A stretch of DNA of 64,000 nt from Flavobacterium panacis. GTDB lineage: Bacteria; Bacteroidota; Bacteroidia; Flavobacteriales; Flavobacteriaceae. Location of the stretch: NCBI RefSeq assembly GCF_024649945.1, contig NZ_JANKMS010000009.1, positions 186,001 to 250,000 on the forward strand. The letters are read 5' to 3'. Below, piece after piece: positions 17,844 to 26,502 of this stretch. Below the pieces are notes generated by a model. That model saw only the letters and a list, made by a program, of their open reading frames with translations, did no database searches and was not told the origin of the DNA. The position numbers were made by a program, and so were the translations under genes. The first letter of the stretch is position 1. Each line of letters begins with the position of its first letter.

Positions 17844-17880
17844 AAATCCCAAATTCTCAAAAGAGTTTTTGGGATTTTTT
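17844..17880 (+). terminator. Terminator after tyrS
   Basis: AAATCCCAAA pairs with TTTGGGATTTTTT around a 14-nt loop, 47 nt after the tyrS stop. Confidence 0.8.
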
Positions 17881-17953
17881 ATTTTAATTTGTTGATAATG
17901 AAAATATAAAAGTTTTTTTATTAAGTTTATTCCCTAAAACTAACTGAACGAAA

Positions 17954-18298
17954 ATGATTGGAATTTTACTTATTTACTGGATTTGGAAGGGATTTACCAA
18001 TTTGGCCCTCGAATATGATAAGAACAAATGGGGCTATTTTGGAATTGGAATACTGTCTTACTATGGAGGTACTCTTATATCAGGATTTATAATTGGACTG
18101 CTGTCTGTGTTTGTTAACGGACTTGATAGTGTCAACGATGAAAGTTTTACTAATATAGGTTGGAATATACTTTTTGTACTTTGCGGTGGTTTGACTTGTT
18201 ACGGCGTTTACAGACTTTTGGAACGTAAATGTGAAAAAGAAAAAGCACTATCGAAAAAAGAAGGAATAGAAAGTATTGGTTTGACTGAGGAGAATTGA
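17954..18298 (+). CDS. Small membrane protein, unknown
   Basis: The 114-residue protein has an N-terminal hydrophobic segment (about 1-13) and helices at about 28-53 and 69-86. A charged cytoplasmic tail contains RKCEKEK. A GxxxYYGG-like stretch is in the second helix region. I recognise no family. It has good coding character and its own ATG 73 nt after the tyrS terminator. Confidence 0.6.
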   Translation: MIGILLIYWIWKGFTNLALEYDKNKWGYFGIGILSYYGGTLISGFIIGLLSVFVNGLDSVNDESFTNIGWNILFVLCGGLTCYGVYRLLERKCEKEKALSKKEGIESIGLTEEN

Positions 18299-18362
18299 TT
18301 TTTTCTGTTTAATCGGTTTTTTTTGCGATTAAACGATTACACAAATCAACGATTAAACCATT

Positions 18363-19358
18363 TTACAAAACCATCAAATTACAGCCGCGAATATCAGAAT
18401 TATCAAAACGTCCCAATACTTCGAAAGAATTGTTGGGATTTTTTTTGCCTAAATCCTGCGTTGCAATAAAAGAACAAGAATTGATATTAGCTAAATCAAT
18501 TACATTGATTCCGCCTGTTTTTCCATCTTTCACGTAAGTGAGCGCATCTTCGGGATCGCGAACTAAAATATGCATCCAGGATGGGCATTCAAAAACGCCT
18601 TCACCTAAAGAATAAGCTTGTGCCAAAAGTTCGGTCATCCCGTATTCAGAATGAATAGAAGAAACGCCAAAACCTTTGCATAAAATATCGTGCAATTCTT
18701 CGCGAATCATTTCTTTTCGTTTGCCTTTCATTCCTCCAGTTTCCATGATAATGGTGTTTTGAAGGTTGAATTGATGTTTTTCGATTAAATCTAATAAAGC
18801 ATAAGTAACACCAATAAGAATTACATTTTGACCAGCTTCATCCAATTCAAGAAGCTTTTTGATTAGGTCGTCGTGATTGTGTAAATAAAACCCGCTTTCA
18901 GGCTGATTGGAGAGTTTTATCAGGTCTTCTACCATATAGATTAACGAAGAGCCTTCGCGTTCTAAATAAGACGGCAAAAGGGCTAAAACAACGTAATCTT
19001 CTATATTGCCGTAGAATTGAGAAAATCCTTTGCGGTAACTTTCCTCATATAGGGAAACATCGGTCACTAAATGACGGCTTGTAATCATTCCAGTTGTACC
19101 GCTACTTGTAAAAGTAACTTGTGCAGGATCGTTATTTGAAACTACTTCATGACTTTTGAAAAACTGAATAGGTAAAAAAGGGATTTGTTGAAGTGATTTT
19201 ACCTGCTGCGGATTGACTTTTAAAAAATCACAAAAGTCGCGATAGACTTGATTATTCTCGTGCTGAAAACGAAACACTTTTAGTGCTATTTTTTCAAATT
19301 GTTTCTGACTCGAAATGGTAAATATATCGTTGGCTGTGATCAAAACTTTTTTTTGCAA
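18363..19358 (-). CDS. LuxE/acyl-protein synthetase-like protein
   Basis: The 331-residue protein shows an adenylate-forming pattern. VTFTSSGTTGMITSRH at about residues 83-98 is the phosphate-binding loop. TGGMKGKRKEMIREEL is near 208, and SEYGMTELLAQAYS near 240 is the A5-like motif. These are features of the LuxE family, which activates fatty acids and transfers them to an enzyme thiol. There is no luciferase context here. In Flavobacteriia such stand-alone proteins are annotated acyltransferases of unknown acceptor. It is a single gene, ending in an AT-rich convergent region. Confidence 0.78.
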   Translation of the reverse strand: MQKKVLITANDIFTISSQKQFEKIALKVFRFQHENNQVYRDFCDFLKVNPQQVKSLQQIPFLPIQFFKSHEVVSNNDPAQVTFTSSGTTGMITSRHLVTDVSLYEESYRKGFSQFYGNIEDYVVLALLPSYLEREGSSLIYMVEDLIKLSNQPESGFYLHNHDDLIKKLLELDEAGQNVILIGVTYALLDLIEKHQFNLQNTIIMETGGMKGKRKEMIREELHDILCKGFGVSSIHSEYGMTELLAQAYSLGEGVFECPSWMHILVRDPEDALTYVKDGKTGGINVIDLANINSCSFIATQDLGKKNPNNSFEVLGRFDNSDIRGCNLMVL

Positions 19359-19377
19359 AGATATTTATTTTTTAGTT

Positions 19378-19473
19378 TTCAGTCGCGGTCGCAGTCTTAG
19401 TTTTTAGTCACAGTTTTCAGTCAAAGTATTCGTAAGTTTATAAACTGAAAACTGAGATTGCGACAGAAAACTA
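19378..19473. repeat. Inverted repeat of the CAGTCGCnnTCGCAGT family
   Basis: TTTTCAGTCGC-type sequence on the left and ACTGAGATTGCGACAGAAAACT on the right form a long imperfect hairpin. Related arms flank 42807-43019, so this is a second dispersed repeat family. It lies between the T9SS protein gene and the LuxE-like gene. Confidence 0.5.
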
Positions 19474-19497
19474 AAAAAGCTCCAAATGGAGCTTTTT
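19474..19497 (-). terminator. Terminator of the T9SS protein gene
   Basis: AAAAAGCTCC pairs with GGAGCTTTTT around a 4-nt loop. It abuts the stop codon of the minus-strand gene. Confidence 0.7.
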
Positions 19498-19834
19498 ATC
19501 GTATAATGAGTTTTCGGGTTGTCGATGCATTTTGTTCGCTTATTTTTATGATATAAACTCCAGGTGGCAGTTCCGAAACATTTAATTCTTTTGTTGTCAG
19601 ATGAGCTTGTAATACTTTTTTTCCTAAGATATCAAATACAATAATTTCTTTTTCTAAATCGTTTTTGGATGATATGTAGACTTTACCATTTGTAACGGGA
19701 TTAGGGTACAAGCTAAGACCCTCAATAGAAGTAGATTCCTGAGGTTTTGGTAATTGCTTGCTGTCTTGCGCTGAAACGCTTACAGTAAAGAAAAATGCCA
19801 ATAAGAATGTAATATAAAAGTAGTTTTTTGCCAT
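19496..19834 (-). CDS. Minimal secreted protein with T9SS type A sorting domain
   Basis: The 112-residue protein has a signal peptide (residues 1-23, ending VSAQ) and then only a type IX secretion C-terminal domain. Its signatures are LSLYPNPVTNGKVYI, FDILGKKVL, LPPGVYIIKI and the terminal TRKLIIR. Such domains route cargo through the T9SS for surface attachment or release, but here almost no cargo precedes it. The ATG at 19834 was chosen over one 30 nt upstream because it places the signal peptide correctly. It could be a truncated relic or a free sorting domain. Confidence 0.85.
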   Translation of the reverse strand: MAKNYFYITFLLAFFFTVSVSAQDSKQLPKPQESTSIEGLSLYPNPVTNGKVYISSKNDLEKEIIVFDILGKKVLQAHLTTKELNVSELPPGVYIIKISEQNASTTRKLIIR

Positions 19835-19980
19835 CGCGTGTATTTGGATATCGTAAATATACAAAAAAAATTACAAAAAGTACGCCAAAAATGAACATTC
19901 TAAAATTTAAGATATTTTTTAACATTATGGACTTGAAGTTATTACAAGTTGATGGGTTTTTCCATAAGAGCTATAAACAA

Positions 19981-20011
19981 AAAAACACCCTAATTTTATT
20001 AGGGTGTTTTT
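19981..20011 (-). terminator. Terminator of the surface lipoprotein gene
   Basis: AAAAACACCCTAA pairs with TTAGGGTGTTTTT, a near-perfect hairpin 24 nt past the stop codon of the minus-strand gene. It is symmetrical and could act in both directions. Confidence 0.8.
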
Positions 20012-20034
20012 GAAATATTGTATGTCTTACGAGA

Positions 20035-21228
20035 TTATAGACCTAATGTCCATCCAGCAGTCCAAGTAGGAACTCCTGATCCGTTTCCTGCTCCAGTTGC
20101 AGTTGTAGATTCTGTGAAAACTTTAGAAACATCAACAGCAGTTCCTGCAGTGTTTGCTCCTTTAGATTTAAGAGTTACATCTTCGAATTTAACGTTAGTA
20201 GCAAGTAAGTCTTTTCCAACATATCCAACGCTTTCGTCGTGTTGAACGTCAAATCCAGTTTTCCAACCTTTTAAAACAACGTTGTCAAATTTACCTTTAG
20301 TACCAAATCTTAATTTGAATGCTTGAGACTCTGCACTTGTATCGTTAACACCAGCTCCAATCAAAGTTAGGTTTTTGATATTTGGGAAAGCAATTGGTGT
20401 AGCTAAGTTGTTGTTACCATTGTTATCAGCTTCGATACCTCTGTTACCAGCGTTAGTTCTGATTCCGTACCAGTTTTCACCATTTCCAATCCATCCTTCA
20501 GTCCAGTCGAATAAATCATCACCAACTTTTTCTGCGTGTTTGTTAGAAACTACTAAGTGTTTTGCATCTACAGTTCCACCAAACCACTCGAATCCGTCAT
20601 CAGAGCTTTCGTAAACTTGTACGTAATCTACAACAGTTTTGTTTCCAACTCCGAAGAAAGAAACTCCGTTGAATTCTTTGTCACTGCTGTAAGAGAAACC
20701 TGGGTACTCAATTCTTAAATATTTGATTGATCCAGAGTTGTCAGCAGCATCAGTTCCTCCGTATGCTAACTCAGAAACCTCTGCAGTAGCTGTTGAACCA
20801 ATGTTTTTGTTAATTGGTGCTTTTCCGCAAAGTACTAAACCACCCCAAGCAGCTGGTTCTTTCTTTTGTGCAGTCATAATAACTGGATTAGTTGCAGTTC
20901 CTTGAACATCGATTTGTCCTCCTTGTGCTACAGCAATATATCTCACAGCTGCTAATTGATCTGCTGGTATTGTAGTTGCTTCAATGATAACTCCAGCCTT
21001 AATAGTAAGTTTTGCAGTGTTTTTAACTACTAATTTTCCTGTAAGTTTATAAGTTCCAGATTCTAATACTACCTCACCACTGTTGATTTCTCCTTGTAAG
21101 TTGTCTCTTACTACTACGAAATCAGATTTTGGTCCTTCGTTTTTGTTGTCATCGCTAGAGCAAGATGTTGTAAGTGTTGCAAGCGATAATGCCGCTAAAC
21201 CGAAAATTGTTGAAATTGTTTTTTTCAT
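20035..21228 (-). CDS. Surface lipoprotein, predicted beta-helix, linked to phosphate cluster
   Basis: The 397-residue protein has a lipobox at Cys23 (TTSCSSDDN), with acidic residues that suggest surface export. The body is rich in short beta-strand repeats (LTIKAGVIIEA, IKYLRIEYPG, HLVVSNKHAEKVGDD, FDNVVLKGWKTGFDV) resembling right-handed beta-helix proteins. The ATG at 21228 is favoured over one 30 nt upstream. It lies just downstream of a TonB receptor gene but has its own promoter with 11-bp-phased TAACA repeats. A role in binding or processing a phosphorus compound for the receptor is inference. Similar proteins are often vaguely named. Confidence 0.72.
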   Translation of the reverse strand: MKKTISTIFGLAALSLATLTTSCSSDDNKNEGPKSDFVVVRDNLQGEINSGEVVLESGTYKLTGKLVVKNTAKLTIKAGVIIEATTIPADQLAAVRYIAVAQGGQIDVQGTATNPVIMTAQKKEPAAWGGLVLCGKAPINKNIGSTATAEVSELAYGGTDAADNSGSIKYLRIEYPGFSYSSDKEFNGVSFFGVGNKTVVDYVQVYESSDDGFEWFGGTVDAKHLVVSNKHAEKVGDDLFDWTEGWIGNGENWYGIRTNAGNRGIEADNNGNNNLATPIAFPNIKNLTLIGAGVNDTSAESQAFKLRFGTKGKFDNVVLKGWKTGFDVQHDESVGYVGKDLLATNVKFEDVTLKSKGANTAGTAVDVSKVFTESTTATGAGNGSGVPTWTAGWTLGL

Positions 21229-21283
21229 TACTTTTTTAATTAGTTTGTGTTTATGCAAAGATTAGAACTTAAGCTTTAACCAA

Positions 21284-21333
21284 CGTTAAGCCGTTGTCAA
21301 CTGTTTGTTATGTGTTTTTTACTGTAATGTTAA
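21284..21333 (-). promoter_or_regulatory. Pho-box-like 11-bp direct repeats upstream of the lipoprotein gene
   Basis: On the plus strand the repeat units are CGTTA (21284), TGTCA (21295), TGTTA (21306) and TGTTA (21328), so TAACA-type units face the gene. The phase is 11, 11 and 22 bp. A TCTTTGC -7-like element (plus strand GCAAAGATTA at 21255-21264) follows about 24 bp downstream. The same phase and unit occur at two neighbouring promoters. Assignment to the PhoB-like regulator at 24353 is inference. Confidence 0.6.
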
Positions 21334-21365
21334 TTAAATGATAACTCAGTATTTGTTTTATGTTA

Positions 21366-24116
21366 TTAGAATTGGTAGTTCATTCCTAATCCAAATGTTA
21401 ATCCTTTTTTGTAATTGAATACTAAAATGTCTCCACCTGCATTTTCTTGAACTCTTTTGAATTCTGGATTCAATAAGTTTCTTGCTCCAAAGTCAATTCC
21501 AAAGTTTTTAGTCAATTTTGTTTTTAAAATTAGGTCTAAAGATCCCATAGCTTTGTCAACTAAATTTCCTCTTCCTTCGTTTCCAATTGCATAAAGCTTA
21601 TCAGAATAATAATTGTAAGCTAGAGTTGCTGTAATACCAGAATCGGTTGTGAAATTTTTGCTGTAAGACAAATCTGCGTTCAAAATCAAATCAGAAGCTC
21701 CTGTAAAACCTGAACTTTTATCTGTAGTATTAATAGATAATTGTCCCTTTGTTTCATTACTTACTTTGTCGCGATTAAAATCCTGATTTGTTTTCATTAA
21801 AGAAGCATTAAATCCGAAAGATAATTTGTTAGTGAATTCTCCTTCAATTTCGAAAATATTTTTTCTAGCTTCCAATTCCACTCCATAAGCGTAACCAGTA
21901 TCTCCAATGTTAACAAAAGAGATGTCATTTGTAGCAGAAGCAACAATGATTTTGTTAATAGGATCCTTAATGTATTTTCCAAAAGCAGTAACAGATAGTA
22001 ACTCGTCGCTTTTTGGGAACATTTCCCATTTCAAGTCCAAATTGTAATTTTGTGAAGGATATAAGTTAGGATTACCAATTTCAGATTCCATTACATCTTC
22101 ATAGATAAACAAAGCACGTTCTTTAAATTGTGGCAATGTGTAAGTTTTACTGGCAGCAAAACGAAGATTCTGTTTTTCGTTTAGTTCATACTTTAAGATC
22201 GCGCTTGGTAAAAATTCATTTCTGTCAAATGTATTTGTTCCTCCAGCGGCATCAAGCTGTGTTCTCCAGTTAACGGTTTGGGTGATTTTTTCATATCTAA
22301 GACCTAAAACACCGCTAAGTTTTTCAGATAATTTGTATTCAATAGTACCAAATCCTGCGTGTATATCCTGTTTTCCATCATAAGTTTGAGGAGTCATTCC
22401 TGCAAAAGCTGCAATTGTGAATAAACCGTTATCGTAATTTGATTGATTAAAGAATGCATCTAGGTTATTTGGATCTACATTTGTGTTTTGTCCAGTTTGG
22501 CCTATGCTAAAGTTAAACTGAATAGCTTCAAAGTCACGTTTTTTAAATCTACCGTTGTAACCAGCAGTAATTTTTCCTTTAGACTCACCACTTTCTTTGT
22601 CTCCTAATTTATAAGAAAAAGCAAGGTTAGCTGCTGCTTCATTTTCTGTCAGATCTTGAAAATATCTTTGGTTGTCAGTAGTAGTTCTTTGAGCAATTGT
22701 ATAAGTGTCAGTCGTAGGATTATGGAACAATTTGTTTTGAGTTCTGTCTGGCATATTACCTTTTACAGTATTGTATGAAAGACCCCAATCCAAATCAATT
22801 TTATCAGTTAATTTGTCATTCCCTAAAAGCTGATTGATGTACACTGTATTTTGTGTAAATGTTCCTCTTACAGTATAAAGATTAGCATTTTCATTATCAA
22901 AATCACGATCACTTCCATAATAAGTATCTCTTGTTTGTTCAGATGTATTAACGAACAAAAAGTTATATGCAACTTTATGGTTTTTGTTCAAACGATAGTT
23001 AGCGTTGAACATTCCAGTTGTGTTGGTGTTATAAGTGAATTTTTCTTGGTCGAAAGATTTTATTGAAGCTCCTTGAGCATTCACATTTCGAGTAAGTCCT
23101 TCTCTAAATTCATAACCATTACCAAATCCTGCAGTAGCAAAAAGACTTAATTTTCCTTCTTCACCAATGTTGAAAGTTTTACCAGCTTTAAGGTTAAAGT
23201 TTCCTCCAAATGGAGATTCTTTTTTAGGATTTAAGCTGTTTTCGAAACTATAACTATTTAACGGGTTGTTAGGAACTCCGTAAGAAACAAAACCAGTTTT
23301 CGTAGGTCCTTGCTGTAATAAAAAGTCACTTGAGTTTTGTACAGCATTAGTGTTAACTTTAGACCCTAAAGAAATTTCAAACATTCCTTTTCCGCGGTAA
23401 TCTTTAGATACGATATCTACATTTCCACCACCAAAATCACCATACATTTTTGCAGCATATGATTTGTCAATTGAAATGTATTCTACGATATCAGTTGAAA
23501 AAAGATCAAGAGCGATGTTCTTTTTTTGTGGGTCATTTGATGGAATTGGTAATCCGTTCATCGAAGTAGTATTGTAACGATCTCCTAAACCTCTTACGTA
23601 AATATTGTTACTTCCTTCTTGTTTAGAAACTCCTGATGTTTTTACAACAGCAGCAGCAACATCTCCAACTCCTTTTCTAGAAAGTTCCTGCGCACCAATA
23701 GATTGTTTGATGTCAACCGCATTTTTTTGTTCTAATAAAAGAGCAGTTTCTTTTTGTTTACTCACAGCGGCAGCTTGTACCACTACATCTTTAAGTGTAT
23801 AACTTCCAGATGAAAGTGCCTGATTCATCACTACAGTTTCGTTTGCTTTTACAGCAACTGGAGCTTCTACAGATTCATATCCTAAGAAACTAAAAATAAG
23901 AGTATAATTTCCTGGATTTACGCTTAAGGAATATTTTCCATCTACGTCGGTATTTACGCTAATATTTGTACCTTTAACTAAAACATTAGCAAATGGTAAA
24001 ACTTCGTTGTTCATGTCTTTGTCGGTTAGAACTCCGGAAATTGTACCTTTGTTTTGCGCGATCGAAATCGTACAGATAAATAATGCAATAAAGAGAAATC
24101 TTAAATTGAATTTCAT
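21366..24116 (-). CDS. TonB-dependent outer-membrane receptor
   Basis: The 916-residue protein has a signal peptide (1-20, ending SIAQ) and a CarboxypepD_reg-like domain (about 24-110, GTISGVLTDKDM, then VDGKYSLSVNPGNY). The plug domain follows (about 125-240, with KTSGVSKQEGSNNIYVRGLGDRYN). A beta-barrel with a TonB_dep_Rec pattern ends in the aromatic MNYQF terminus. It imports a ligand using TonB/ExbBD energy. No SusD partner is adjacent; the lipoprotein downstream may serve instead. The upstream region shared with the PhoB-like gene has five 11-bp-phased repeats, so a phosphorus-related ligand is plausible. Confidence 0.93.
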   Translation of the reverse strand: MKFNLRFLFIALFICTISIAQNKGTISGVLTDKDMNNEVLPFANVLVKGTNISVNTDVDGKYSLSVNPGNYTLIFSFLGYESVEAPVAVKANETVVMNQALSSGSYTLKDVVVQAAAVSKQKETALLLEQKNAVDIKQSIGAQELSRKGVGDVAAAVVKTSGVSKQEGSNNIYVRGLGDRYNTTSMNGLPIPSNDPQKKNIALDLFSTDIVEYISIDKSYAAKMYGDFGGGNVDIVSKDYRGKGMFEISLGSKVNTNAVQNSSDFLLQQGPTKTGFVSYGVPNNPLNSYSFENSLNPKKESPFGGNFNLKAGKTFNIGEEGKLSLFATAGFGNGYEFREGLTRNVNAQGASIKSFDQEKFTYNTNTTGMFNANYRLNKNHKVAYNFLFVNTSEQTRDTYYGSDRDFDNENANLYTVRGTFTQNTVYINQLLGNDKLTDKIDLDWGLSYNTVKGNMPDRTQNKLFHNPTTDTYTIAQRTTTDNQRYFQDLTENEAAANLAFSYKLGDKESGESKGKITAGYNGRFKKRDFEAIQFNFSIGQTGQNTNVDPNNLDAFFNQSNYDNGLFTIAAFAGMTPQTYDGKQDIHAGFGTIEYKLSEKLSGVLGLRYEKITQTVNWRTQLDAAGGTNTFDRNEFLPSAILKYELNEKQNLRFAASKTYTLPQFKERALFIYEDVMESEIGNPNLYPSQNYNLDLKWEMFPKSDELLSVTAFGKYIKDPINKIIVASATNDISFVNIGDTGYAYGVELEARKNIFEIEGEFTNKLSFGFNASLMKTNQDFNRDKVSNETKGQLSINTTDKSSGFTGASDLILNADLSYSKNFTTDSGITATLAYNYYSDKLYAIGNEGRGNLVDKAMGSLDLILKTKLTKNFGIDFGARNLLNPEFKRVQENAGGDILVFNYKKGLTFGLGMNYQF

Positions 24117-24176
24117 TTTGTTCAGTGTTGTGTTAATTTATTTTGGTGCAAAGAAATAACTGCACCGTGAAGTCGA

Positions 24177-24231
24177 TGTTACCAACTTGTTATGTTTCTG
24201 TGTGCTTAAGATTATCAAATTGTTACCAGAT
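24177..24231 (-). promoter_or_regulatory. Pho-box-like array of five 11-bp units
   Basis: Units on the plus strand start at 24177 (TGTTA), 24188 (TGTTA), 24199 (TGTGT), 24210 (GATTA) and 24221 (TGTTA). The phase is exactly 11 bp, so TAACA-type units read toward the TonB receptor gene. The minus-strand TTTCTTTG at about 24152-24159 is the probable -7 element. The array lies between the receptor gene and the divergent phoB-like gene and may control both. Confidence 0.65.
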
Positions 24232-24352
24232 TAAATTACCGTTAACACCAATTTTTAAAGGTTCTTTTGTTAGTATATTTACCCCGTGAAATGAAAAACA
24301 TCGGATAAATAATTAAAAGATTTGATGTAAAAAATCTCAATTTTTGCTATTT

Positions 24353-25036
24353 ATGAAAAAAACACAAACTAAGATTTTATTAGTTGACGACGAACCAGAT
24401 ATCTTAGAAATCGTTGGCTATAACCTAGCTCAGGAAGGCTACCAGATTGTTACAGCTTCTAATGGAAAAGATGCTATAGCTAAAGCTCAGAAAGAATTGC
24501 CAGAATTAATTATAATGGACGTGATGATGGCAGAAATGGACGGAATGGAAGCGTGCGAGCATATTAGAAAGATTCCTGAATTAAATAATGTTATCATAAC
24601 ATTCCTTACGGCAAGAAGTGAAGATTATTCGCAAGTAGCTGGTTTTGACGCTGGTGCTGATGACTATATTACAAAGCCTATTAAACCAAAATTGTTGGTC
24701 TCTAAAGTAAAGGCTCTGTTAAGAAGGTTAAAAGAACAAGAAGTCGTTACAGATACTTTAAATGTAGGCGGAATCGAGATTAACCGTGAAGAATATAAGA
24801 TTATAAAAGGCAATGTAGAAATTGCTTTACCAAGAAAAGAATTCGAATTATTTTATCTATTAGCTTCAAAACCAGGTAAAGTTTTCAAGAGAGACGAAAT
24901 CTTGGATAAAGTTTGGGGTAACGAAGTAGTAGTTGGAGGAAGAACAATCGATGTTCACATCAGAAAACTGCGTGAAAAAATTGGCGAAGATCTTTTTAAA
25001 ACAATAAAAGGAGTTGGTTATAAATTTGAAGTTTAA
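24353..25036 (+). CDS. phoB: PhoB/OmpR-family response regulator
   Basis: The 227-residue protein has a receiver domain (DDEPD at residues 12-16, phospho-acceptor Asp56 in LIIMD, switch residues near FLTA, Lys in YITKPIKP). An OmpR-type winged helix fills the C-terminus (PRKEFELFYLLAS, then GNEVVVGGRTIDVHIRKLREKIG and IKGVGYKF). The ATG at 24353 gives the family start, 9 nt inside another in-frame ATG. The gene precedes a PhoR-like kinase and lies among a porin and TonB receptor with Pho-box-like promoters. The phosphate assignment rests on this context; the symbol is probable. Confidence 0.82.
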   Translation: MKKTQTKILLVDDEPDILEIVGYNLAQEGYQIVTASNGKDAIAKAQKELPELIIMDVMMAEMDGMEACEHIRKIPELNNVIITFLTARSEDYSQVAGFDAGADDYITKPIKPKLLVSKVKALLRRLKEQEVVTDTLNVGGIEINREEYKIIKGNVEIALPRKEFELFYLLASKPGKVFKRDEILDKVWGNEVVVGGRTIDVHIRKLREKIGEDLFKTIKGVGYKFEV

Positions 25037-25055
25037 TAACTCGCTATAAAGTTGA

Positions 25056-25214
25056 ACCATATAAGTGTATAAGTTCATTTAATTATGGTTTGCTTTCAAA
25101 ATAAAAAAGCTCATTTTTGTCAAAGTTTTAACTTTGATGAAGATGGGCTTTTCAAAGTTAGTATTTGTTCCTAAAAAGAGTTAGTTTTAAATGTACTTAT
25201 ATCACTTATATGGT
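25056..25214. repeat. MITE-like element with terminal inverted repeats, copy 1
   Basis: The 159-bp block is bounded by ACCATATAAGTGTATAAGTT on the left and the reverse complement of ACCATATAAGTGATATAAGT on the right. The same termini bound 61091-61345. The interior has a strong hairpin (25104-25152: AAAAGCTCA...TGGGCTTTT with CAAAG/CTTTG inner arms) that may end or weaken transcription from phoB before phoR. No transposase or clear target-site duplication was identified. Confidence 0.6.
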
Positions 25215-25253
25215 GAGAAAAAGTTTTAATGTTTTATTATTTTAAATATTTCA

Positions 25254-26339
25254 ATGAAAATCAATTTTAAAAAAACATACAAATTTGCTATTAAATCGGC
25301 TTTATATATAAGTCTATTTTCAACAGCATTTGTATTGATGCTGCTGTCTTTATTCTATAAAAATCAATTAAAACATCAAGTTGCATTTGGAATAATTTTC
25401 ATTATAGTTATTTATGTTTTTTCTTTTTTGGTGTTACAATATCGAGTAGAACGCTTTATTTACCGACGAGTAAAGAAAATTTACGATGAGGTTTCATTGT
25501 TGGAGTCGACCACTTTAATCAATCAGCCGATAAATACTGATATGGAAACGCTTTCACGCGAAGTAAAGAAATTTGCAACCGATAAAAAGTTGGAAATTGA
25601 AATGCTAGAAATTCGTGAACAATATCGTAGAGAGTTTTTAGGAAACGTTTCGCACGAGTTAAAAACGCCATTGTTTACTGTTCAAGGTTATGTTTCGACT
25701 TTGCTTGATGGAGCAATGGATGATAAAAACATCAGAAAAAAATATTTAAAACGTGCCGAAAAAGGAGTAGAACGTCTGATTTATATTGTAGAAGATTTAG
25801 ATATGATCACCAAATTAGAATCTGGTGATTTAGATTTAAATATGACTGATTTTGATATCGTTGAACTGATTCAGAATGTTTTTGATTTATTGGAAATGAA
25901 AGCCGATAAAAAGAAAATCAAATTGGCTTTTGAAACCAAAAATGTACAATCAGTTATTATTCGCGGAGATCAGGATAGAATTCAGCAGGTTTTAGAAAAT
26001 CTAATTGTAAACTCAATTAAGTACGGAAAAGAAGGCGGATTGACTGAAGTTGGGGTGGTAAACCTAACCAAGAAAAAAGTCTTGATTCGTATCAGTGATA
26101 ACGGAGAAGGGGTTGAAAAGCAAAACATTCCGAGACTTTTTGAACGTTTCTACCGTGTTGATAAAAGTGGAACCCGTTCTGAAGGTGGTTCTGGTTTAGG
26201 TTTGGCGATTGTAAAGCATATTATTGAAGCACACAAGGAGAAAGTTTATGTGGAAAGTGAGTTCGGAATTGGTTCAGAATTCTCTTTTACGCTCGAAAAA
26301 GCATTTAAAAGTCAAAAAAACGACATTAAAAAATTGTAA
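25254..26339 (+). CDS. phoR: PhoR-like sensor histidine kinase
   Basis: The 361-residue protein has two N-terminal transmembrane helices (about 13-34 and 43-62) with a very short periplasmic link. A HAMP-like linker leads to a HisKA domain with the phospho-acceptor His134 in NVSHELKTPLF. The HATPase_c domain follows (NLIVNSIKYG, DNGEGV, GSGLGLAI). The tiny sensor loop resembles PhoR, which senses through the transport apparatus rather than by ligand. It is in the same orientation as the phoB-like gene, 217 nt downstream across a repeat element. Phosphate control is inferred from the cluster. Confidence 0.82.
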   Translation: MKINFKKTYKFAIKSALYISLFSTAFVLMLLSLFYKNQLKHQVAFGIIFIIVIYVFSFLVLQYRVERFIYRRVKKIYDEVSLLESTTLINQPINTDMETLSREVKKFATDKKLEIEMLEIREQYRREFLGNVSHELKTPLFTVQGYVSTLLDGAMDDKNIRKKYLKRAEKGVERLIYIVEDLDMITKLESGDLDLNMTDFDIVELIQNVFDLLEMKADKKKIKLAFETKNVQSVIIRGDQDRIQQVLENLIVNSIKYGKEGGLTEVGVVNLTKKKVLIRISDNGEGVEKQNIPRLFERFYRVDKSGTRSEGGSGLGLAIVKHIIEAHKEKVYVESEFGIGSEFSFTLEKAFKSQKNDIKKL

Positions 26340-26406
26340 CGTAGTTTTGGGTAAAAGCCCTAAAACAAAGGGTTTTAACGATAAATAAACATATCGATTT
26401 AGTCGG

Positions 26407-26455
26407 TAACATTAAATTTTTATTATAGTAACATCTGGTTAATGATTTCTTAACA
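26407..26455 (+). promoter_or_regulatory. Pho-box-like 11-bp direct repeats upstream of the porin gene
   Basis: TAAC at 26407, TAACA at 26429, TAATG at 26440 and TAACA at 26451 give steps of 22, 11 and 11 bp. A CATCTTTG -7-like element follows at about 26466-26472, then the start codon at 26503. The unit and phase match the arrays at 21284 and 24177. Confidence 0.65.
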
Positions 26456-26502
26456 TAGGTGCGTCATCTTTGCATCCTGAAATTAAGGGAATTAGAGAAC
26501 TA

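Noticed and set aside
18363..19358. Part of a luciferase operon
   Set aside because: Only the LuxE-like protein is present, and its neighbours are unrelated.
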